Source: Microcaldota archaeon | Lineage (GTDB): Archaea; Micrarchaeota; Micrarchaeia; Micrarchaeales; Micrarchaeaceae | NCBI GenBank assembly: GCA_013330215.1 | Contig: DUIS01000080.1 | Coordinates: forward strand, 1-8,898 | DNA: 8,898 nucleotides | Direction of reading: 5' to 3' | In this document: piece after piece, positions 5,763 through 8,898 of the stretch | How positions within the stretch are numbered: position 1 is the stretch's first letter | How the letters are laid out: each line of letters opens with the position of its first letter | Notes under the pieces: model-generated | What the model saw: only the letters and a program-made list of their open reading frames with translations | Databases searched by the model: none | Told to the model about the DNA's origin: nothing | Position numbers and translations under genes: made by a program

Positions 5763-7079
5763 TTACTGGTACTGCTTGTAATAAGGATGCGAGACAACCA
5801 CCACCTTCCTGCGAAATTCAGACATAAGGATGGTGTTTGCGGTGTACGGATTCATCTGGATCGATGCGCGATGCGCGGAGGGGCCACGGCCACCTATCGA
5901 ATAATCGGCCCATTCCATCATAAATTGCTGTGGCAGTTGAAGCAGCACAATCCTGTCAATCGCCTCTCTTCCGGTTGGTGCATAAACGAACGGCGTGCAT
6001 GTGCCGTGCTCCATCTCTTTCGGCAGCTTGTCGCTTTTTTTAATTCCATCGAGCCCGGTAATCTCCGTAAGCATCTGCTCCGGAAAGAGCACATCCTCCA
6101 AGCGCGGTCCGACAAGCACGATGTAACCTTTCGGCCCGTCAAAATAATGCGCGGAAACGATATTGTCCAAGGTCCATCTTCTTCCCCCATTTATATTGCT
6201 CTCTATAGAATTCAGCAGGTCGCGTTTTTCAGTGCATGTTGTGGATGGCTGGCAGAAATGGACAAGTTGGGCATTCCCACCCCGCAGATACGGTCCTAGA
6301 TACCACTGATCAGGGTGTAGTTCAAAGTGCCTGTATGCAGAGGCCATGCCCGTTTCTTTCGGATCCTTAACCGTTCGCGGCCTGAAGGGGAGTATGCGCC
6401 GCTCACGCTCTATGGGATTCTCTACAAAATGCCTGCCATTATCCCCAAATGCTGTGCCTCTAAGTTCGACGCGCTGGATTCGGTCTAGAAATGCCGCAGG
6501 CAGATCAGCAGGCAGCGCAAACTGGTATTCCTGTCTTCCCTTCCTCTTCACCTGCTGCACAATGTACTTGAAGTCCTGTAGTATATCGTCACCGCCGCTC
6601 CGAAGCAGTTGTTCTACAACCGTCTGGCGGAAAAGAGTTACATGCTCTGAAAGTTCTGTCCCCTGCTCTATGCAGGAATAATAGAGGACCTGATTAGGCC
6701 TAATGGTCCTGACAATCCGGCCCTTGCCGTTCGCGCTGTTTTGGTCAGAAACCTGATAAACATTATGTACTGCCTCTATCATCAGATTGCTTGTCTCGTG
6801 CTGGCGTATCAGGCGTTCCAGCTCCAGCTGTGGCTCATTTTCCTGTTCCCCAAGCCTGACCATGTACAATGTGCATTGTGTACCGTGCATGTCAGTGCTC
6901 ATGCGCGGGCTGAGCCTAAGGCGTGCCCACTCGGGGATCTTTCTGCCGCTATCCTCGTAACTGACCGCATACATGTTCTGCCCGGTGATGGGCTTCCCGA
7001 AAAGAGGTGCAGGAACAAGATTCGGATATACGAGTATCTGCGCGAATCCCTCCCGTTGCTTGTCCTTTGAAATTTGCAT
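5763..7079 (-). CDS. Hypothetical 438-aa protein, unrecognised family
   Basis: I do not recognise this protein and see no catalytic signature. It has no signal peptide or membrane segment and looks like a soluble mixed alpha/beta protein, rich in Arg and Gln. Visible elements: a Tyr/Pro-rich N-terminus (ILVYPNLVPAPLFGKPITG, 15-33), a helical region around 80-110, a basic segment VKRKGRQEYQF (177-187), an Arg-rich stretch ERERRILPFRPRTVK (224-238), two cysteines in HFCQPSTTC (274-282), a beta-like segment KGYIVLVGPRLEDVLFP (317-333) and a tail ending VVVVSHPYYKQYQ. The other cysteines, 69, 136 and 361, are isolated. Isoleucine codons are 10 ATA, 8 ATT and 7 ATC, unlike ftsZ. A TATA-like GATAAATAG at 7121-7113 suggests its own promoter with a leader of about 11 bases; the ribosome-binding site (GGGTAT) is weak. 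The long intact frame supports a real gene; there is no basis for a function. Confidence 0.78.
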   Translation of the reverse strand: MQISKDKQREGFAQILVYPNLVPAPLFGKPITGQNMYAVSYEDSGRKIPEWARLRLSPRMSTDMHGTQCTLYMVRLGEQENEPQLELERLIRQHETSNLMIEAVHNVYQVSDQNSANGKGRIVRTIRPNQVLYYSCIEQGTELSEHVTLFRQTVVEQLLRSGGDDILQDFKYIVQQVKRKGRQEYQFALPADLPAAFLDRIQRVELRGTAFGDNGRHFVENPIERERRILPFRPRTVKDPKETGMASAYRHFELHPDQWYLGPYLRGGNAQLVHFCQPSTTCTEKRDLLNSIESNINGGRRWTLDNIVSAHYFDGPKGYIVLVGPRLEDVLFPEQMLTEITGLDGIKKSDKLPKEMEHGTCTPFVYAPTGREAIDRIVLLQLPQQFMMEWADYSIGGRGPSAHRASIQMNPYTANTILMSEFRRKVVVVSHPYYKQYQ

Positions 7080-7154
7080 GCTTATACCCGCTATATCTGG
7101 GGAATGCCTAATCTATTTATCACTTAAGTCCGTAACAACTTCTGCCGCTTATAA
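7080..7154 (-). promoter_or_regulatory. Promoter of the 438-aa gene
   Basis: GTGATAAATAGAT on the minus strand at 7123-7111 contains a TATA-like box, placing transcription start near 7090, about 11 bases before the ATG at 7079. No strong Shine-Dalgarno is present, so the transcript may be translated nearly leaderless. Nothing else is visible in these 75 bases. Confidence 0.5.
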
Positions 7155-7580
7155 CTAAGCTTCTTTTGCTGTTTTTTGGGCTTGGTCTGCCGTTCTTTCA
7201 AAGCTCTTCGTATAGGTTTCCACCAGCGTTGCCTTCACCTCAGGAAGCACCTCGTCAAGTCTCTGGTTGCCGTTGCCACTCCCACTTAACTTTCCAAACA
7301 TCTCTTTGACCAGATCAGCCTGAAATTTATCATCGTCTTCTTTCCTGAGCTTATCAACTATGGCGTTTATGCCATCCCTAGAATTTCCCCTTCTGATATA
7401 CTCTGCTATGTGCACATGTGTGGCATCTTTTCTGCCCATTTCATAGACCTCTCCCAGTGCTTCCTTTATCGTATCCTCTAAAGACCACAGGGTTAAGGCC
7501 GGGGTATGCGCCTTCTCTAACATTCCCCGCAAAAGAGAGTCCACCTTCTTTCCGATTCTCCATTCTCTTGTTTTCTCCAT
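7155..7580 (-). CDS. Hypothetical 141-aa charged helical protein
   Basis: I do not recognise a family. The protein is predicted to be almost entirely helical and highly charged: helices around residues 8-24, 31-51, 67-98 and 107-140, separated by a flexible SGSGNGNQ linker (100-106). The only Trp residues are at 7 and 32; there are no cysteines, membrane segments or nucleotide-binding motifs. The C-terminus (KSFERTADQAQKTAKEA) is a polar amphipathic helix. The start ATG at 7580 is strongly supported by GGAGTGATAAT at 7591-7581, identical to the element before the 175-aa gene. It begins 26 bases after the EF-1 beta stop on the same strand, without a clear TATA-like box between, so it is probably the last gene of that translation-related transcript. 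This context makes a link to translation possible, but the sequence does not show one. Confidence 0.75.
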   Translation of the reverse strand: MEKTREWRIGKKVDSLLRGMLEKAHTPALTLWSLEDTIKEALGEVYEMGRKDATHVHIAEYIRRGNSRDGINAIVDKLRKEDDDKFQADLVKEMFGKLSGSGNGNQRLDEVLPEVKATLVETYTKSFERTADQAQKTAKEA

Positions 7581-7591
7581 ATTATCACTCC
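7581..7591 (-). promoter_or_regulatory. Strong ribosome-binding site of the 141-aa gene
   Basis: GGAGTGATAAT reaches directly to the ATG at 7580, with its GGAG core 7 bases from the start codon. It is the same 11-base element as at 1378-1388. Confidence 0.65.
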
Positions 7592-7606
7592 GACCGTTTA
7601 GTATTG

Positions 7607-7858
7607 CTATACCAGCCCTTCCTCCTCTACCTCAAGCTCGCCGACCCCCTCTACCTTCCTGAGCGCATCCTCTATCTTTGAGGAGCTTGTCTTGTCGTCG
7701 TCGAACTTGAAGAGCACCTTTATCACGGTTATGCCGAAGCCTATGTCGTCTGTCTGCATTCCGGTCGGCGCTGGGTCCATCTTCTTTATGTTCGCTACCG
7801 CCTTGTCGAGCATGTTCTCCTTGGGGTACACCTTGAAAAGCACCGCTACGCTCGGCAT
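7607..7858 (-). CDS. ef1b: Translation elongation factor 1-beta (aEF-1B, guanine exchange domain only)
   Basis: An 83-aa protein with the compact fold of archaeal EF-1 beta, which is usually about 88-90 aa and corresponds to the catalytic C-terminal domain of the eukaryotic factor. It promotes GDP/GTP exchange on elongation factor 1-alpha so that it can bind aminoacyl-tRNA again. Support: the N-terminal strand VAVLFKVYPKEN (4-15), the central block DIGFGITVIKVLFKF (38-52), equivalent to the family's IAFGLKAL segment, and the C-terminal KIEDALRKVEGVGELEV (61-77), equivalent to the family's IEGVxxVEV. The ATG at 7858 is one base after the stop of the Zn-ribbon gene, and GAGGGT within that gene's end can serve as ribosome-binding site, indicating translational coupling. 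The sequence is divergent (VLFKF and an acidic EVEEEGLV end) but all structural landmarks are there. Confidence 0.88.
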   Translation of the reverse strand: MPSVAVLFKVYPKENMLDKAVANIKKMDPAPTGMQTDDIGFGITVIKVLFKFDDDKTSSSKIEDALRKVEGVGELEVEEEGLV

Positions 7859-7859
7859 C

Positions 7860-8027
7860 TCAAGGACCCTCGAACCCGCATTCCTCGCACCTGTAGGTAT
7901 TGGATATCTCCCTGCAGTGCCTGTCCCTGATTATCTGCCCCTTTCCGCATGAAGGGCACTTGAATTCCGTATACTCGTGGGTAAGATGCCCGCATGAGCT
8001 GCATTTCTTACCGGGCAATATTGACAT
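7860..8027 (-). CDS. Small Zn-ribbon RNA-binding translation protein (COG2888 type)
   Basis: This 55-aa gene starts MSILPGKKCSSCGHLTHEYT and ends CEECGFEGP, the end characteristic of the archaeal Zn-ribbon family predicted to act in translation (haloarchaeal HVO_2753 type). Visible zinc knuckles: CSSC (9-12), CPSC (24-27), and CEEC (47-50). The third knuckle is incomplete: Cys38 is kept but the position three before it is Asp35 (RDRHC) where the family normally has Cys, so one zinc site has Asp or perhaps His37 as fourth ligand. The ATG at 8027 has AGTGATAT a few bases upstream (sequence AAGAGTGATATAA). The gene lies 11 bases after the surface-protein stop and one base before the EF-1 beta ATG. 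Pairing with EF-1 beta is common in archaea and supports the assignment. The product is likely cytoplasmic and binds RNA or ribosomes; its exact role is unknown. Confidence 0.87.
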   Translation of the reverse strand: MSILPGKKCSSCGHLTHEYTEFKCPSCGKGQIIRDRHCREISNTYRCEECGFEGP

Positions 8028-8038
8028 TTATATCACTC

Positions 8039-8898
8039 TTATTTTCTCCGTCGCCTTCTTAACCTTTTCCTCTTGCTGCCCAGCTTTGTCAGTATGAGCG
8101 CCAGCAGCGCCATGATGGCCAGAAGCAGTGCTATTATCAGCGCAAGCAAGCCTATTATGATGCCCTGCATGTATTCCGCTTCGTACACCGATTCCGTGCC
8201 AGTGCCCTGCCCGCCCTGATGTGCCGGCGCGGCTACAAAATTGTCGTGTATTAGCCTTGTGTCGTTGCTCAGCTGGTTTGCAAGCAGCGCGGCAGAGTAT
8301 GCCGATTCTGCATATGTTTTCGCAAGCGAGGAATTGCTCGCAAGTGCCGACTGGACTGCATAGAACTGTGCCTCATCCGCAAACTCAGTGGCCCACACGC
8401 CATAGGTTGAGTTGTGCGCAATACTTGATGAAAGGTTGTCAAGCTGCTGCACCGATAATATGTTGAACTGGGAGCTGGCATTTGAAAGTGCGAACGCATA
8501 GTCGGCATCCAGGATTGCGGCGGCGTAGTTGCTCTGGTTGTACGCCTGCAATGCGGTTTCGTAGTACATCGAGTAGCCGTACTTCTTCGCCCTTGCAAGC
8601 CTCTGTGCCGCGGTAGCGTTGAGCGATGGTGACACAGTGACGTACTGGCCCCTCTGCGAAGACGCGTTGTATACTAGGTTTGCTGCGGTGCACCAGCCGT
8701 TTGCCTCTGCGCCAAGGTAGAGCTCGTCCAGTATCTGGTCGGAGTCTATCTGCGAGGAGTTGTAGCTGCTCACATCGCTGTTTATCGTGTAGTTGCCCCA
8801 TAGCTGCCTCAACTCCGCGCTTATGACATAATCGTAGTTTGAAGTGGTGAGCTGCGGCGGATTCAGCGAGTTGCAGAAGCTCTGCACATTGTCCAGGC
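8039..8898 (-). CDS. Membrane-anchored surface protein with polybasic tail, N-terminus cut by window edge
   Basis: The frame is open to the right edge, so the N-terminus (and any signal peptide) lies outside. A GTG at 8887 is in frame but has four open codons before it and is probably internal. Numbering from 8887, residues 1-238 are polar, Ser/Asn/Ala/Tyr-rich and probably outside the cell, with ten N-glycosylation sequons (Asn 32, 43, 74, 90, 117, 136, 151, 159, 185, 208). Alanine-rich helices such as ETALQAYNQSNYAAAILDAD (110-129) recall TPR-like hairpins but without a clear repeat period. Next come a Gly/Gln-rich linker (223-231), one membrane helix (about 241-267) and a basic cytoplasmic tail KRKRLRRRRRK. 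This fits a type-I-like archaeal cell-envelope protein; no enzyme motif is seen. The stop is only 11 bases from the Zn-ribbon start, so both are probably on one transcript. The specific function is unknown. Confidence 0.8.
   Translation of the reverse strand, partial: LDNVQSFCNSLNPPQLTTSNYDYVISAELRQLWGNYTINSDVSSYNSSQIDSDQILDELYLGAEANGWCTAANLVYNASSQRGQYVTVSPSLNATAAQRLARAKKYGYSMYYETALQAYNQSNYAAAILDADYAFALSNASSQFNILSVQQLDNLSSSIAHNSTYGVWATEFADEAQFYAVQSALASNSSLAKTYAESAYSAALLANQLSNDTRLIHDNFVAAPAHQGGQGTGTESVYEAEYMQGIIIGLLALIIALLLAIMALLALILTKLGSKRKRLRRRRRK

Noticed and set aside
5787..6299. 170-aa open frame on the plus strand
   Set aside because: Antisense to the 438-aa gene, low-complexity composition and no start signals; the minus-strand frame is far longer.
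7080..7154. Possible small RNA or tRNA in the gap before the 438-aa gene
   Set aside because: No cloverleaf or stable stem could be traced by eye, and the gap is only 75 bases; a promoter explains it.
5763..7580. The 438-aa and 141-aa genes as a toxin-antitoxin or defence pair
   Set aside because: No nuclease, kinase, NTPase or DNA-binding motif is visible, and a separate promoter lies between them, so nothing supports a paired system.

Overview
The window is archaeal chromosome, most likely from a lineage with a compact genome. The evidence is a set of archaeal-type genes: L10e/uL16, single-subunit Dph2, the short archaeal EF-1 beta, the archaeal Zn-ribbon translation protein (COG2888 type), an FtsZ2-type FtsZ and Rad50. 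There are also TATA-like promoter boxes, oligo-T termination and short intergenic gaps. Core genes encode isoleucine almost only with ATA (27 of 29 in ftsZ). A DPANN archaeon such as a Micrarchaeota/ARMAN relative is a reasonable guess, but it cannot be proven from the window.

Layout, left to right. 1-1259 (minus): dph2, cut by the left edge, follows the L10e gene as a two-gene translation unit. 1260-1390: a divergent promoter region. 1391-3014 (plus): an unrecognised 175-aa protein, then ftsZ with its own promoter. 3015-3049: an almost pure purine tract between convergent genes, which reads as oligo-T on the minus strand. 3050-3310 (minus): a small Gly-rich two-helix membrane protein. 3364-5667 (minus): rad50 with an intact zinc hook, without mre11, herA or nurA beside it. 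5763-7079 (minus): a 438-aa protein of no family I recognise, with its own promoter. 7155-7580 (minus): a 141-aa helical protein of unknown function. 7607-8898 (minus): EF-1 beta, a 55-aa Zn-ribbon protein and a membrane-anchored surface protein cut by the right edge, closely spaced and probably co-transcribed.

The common theme is translation: the L10e ribosomal protein, Dph2 (modifies EF-2), EF-1 beta (recharges EF-1 alpha) and the Zn-ribbon protein. Division (ftsZ) and DNA-break repair (rad50) genes are interspersed. The most novel content is three genes without a recognisable family: 175 aa, 438 aa and 141 aa. Two of them (175 and 438 aa) spread isoleucine evenly over ATA/ATC/ATT, unlike ftsZ, which suggests a different origin or weaker codon selection. 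I found no tRNA, rRNA, CRISPR array, insertion sequence or clear defence system. Every gap longer than 100 bases is described as a feature.
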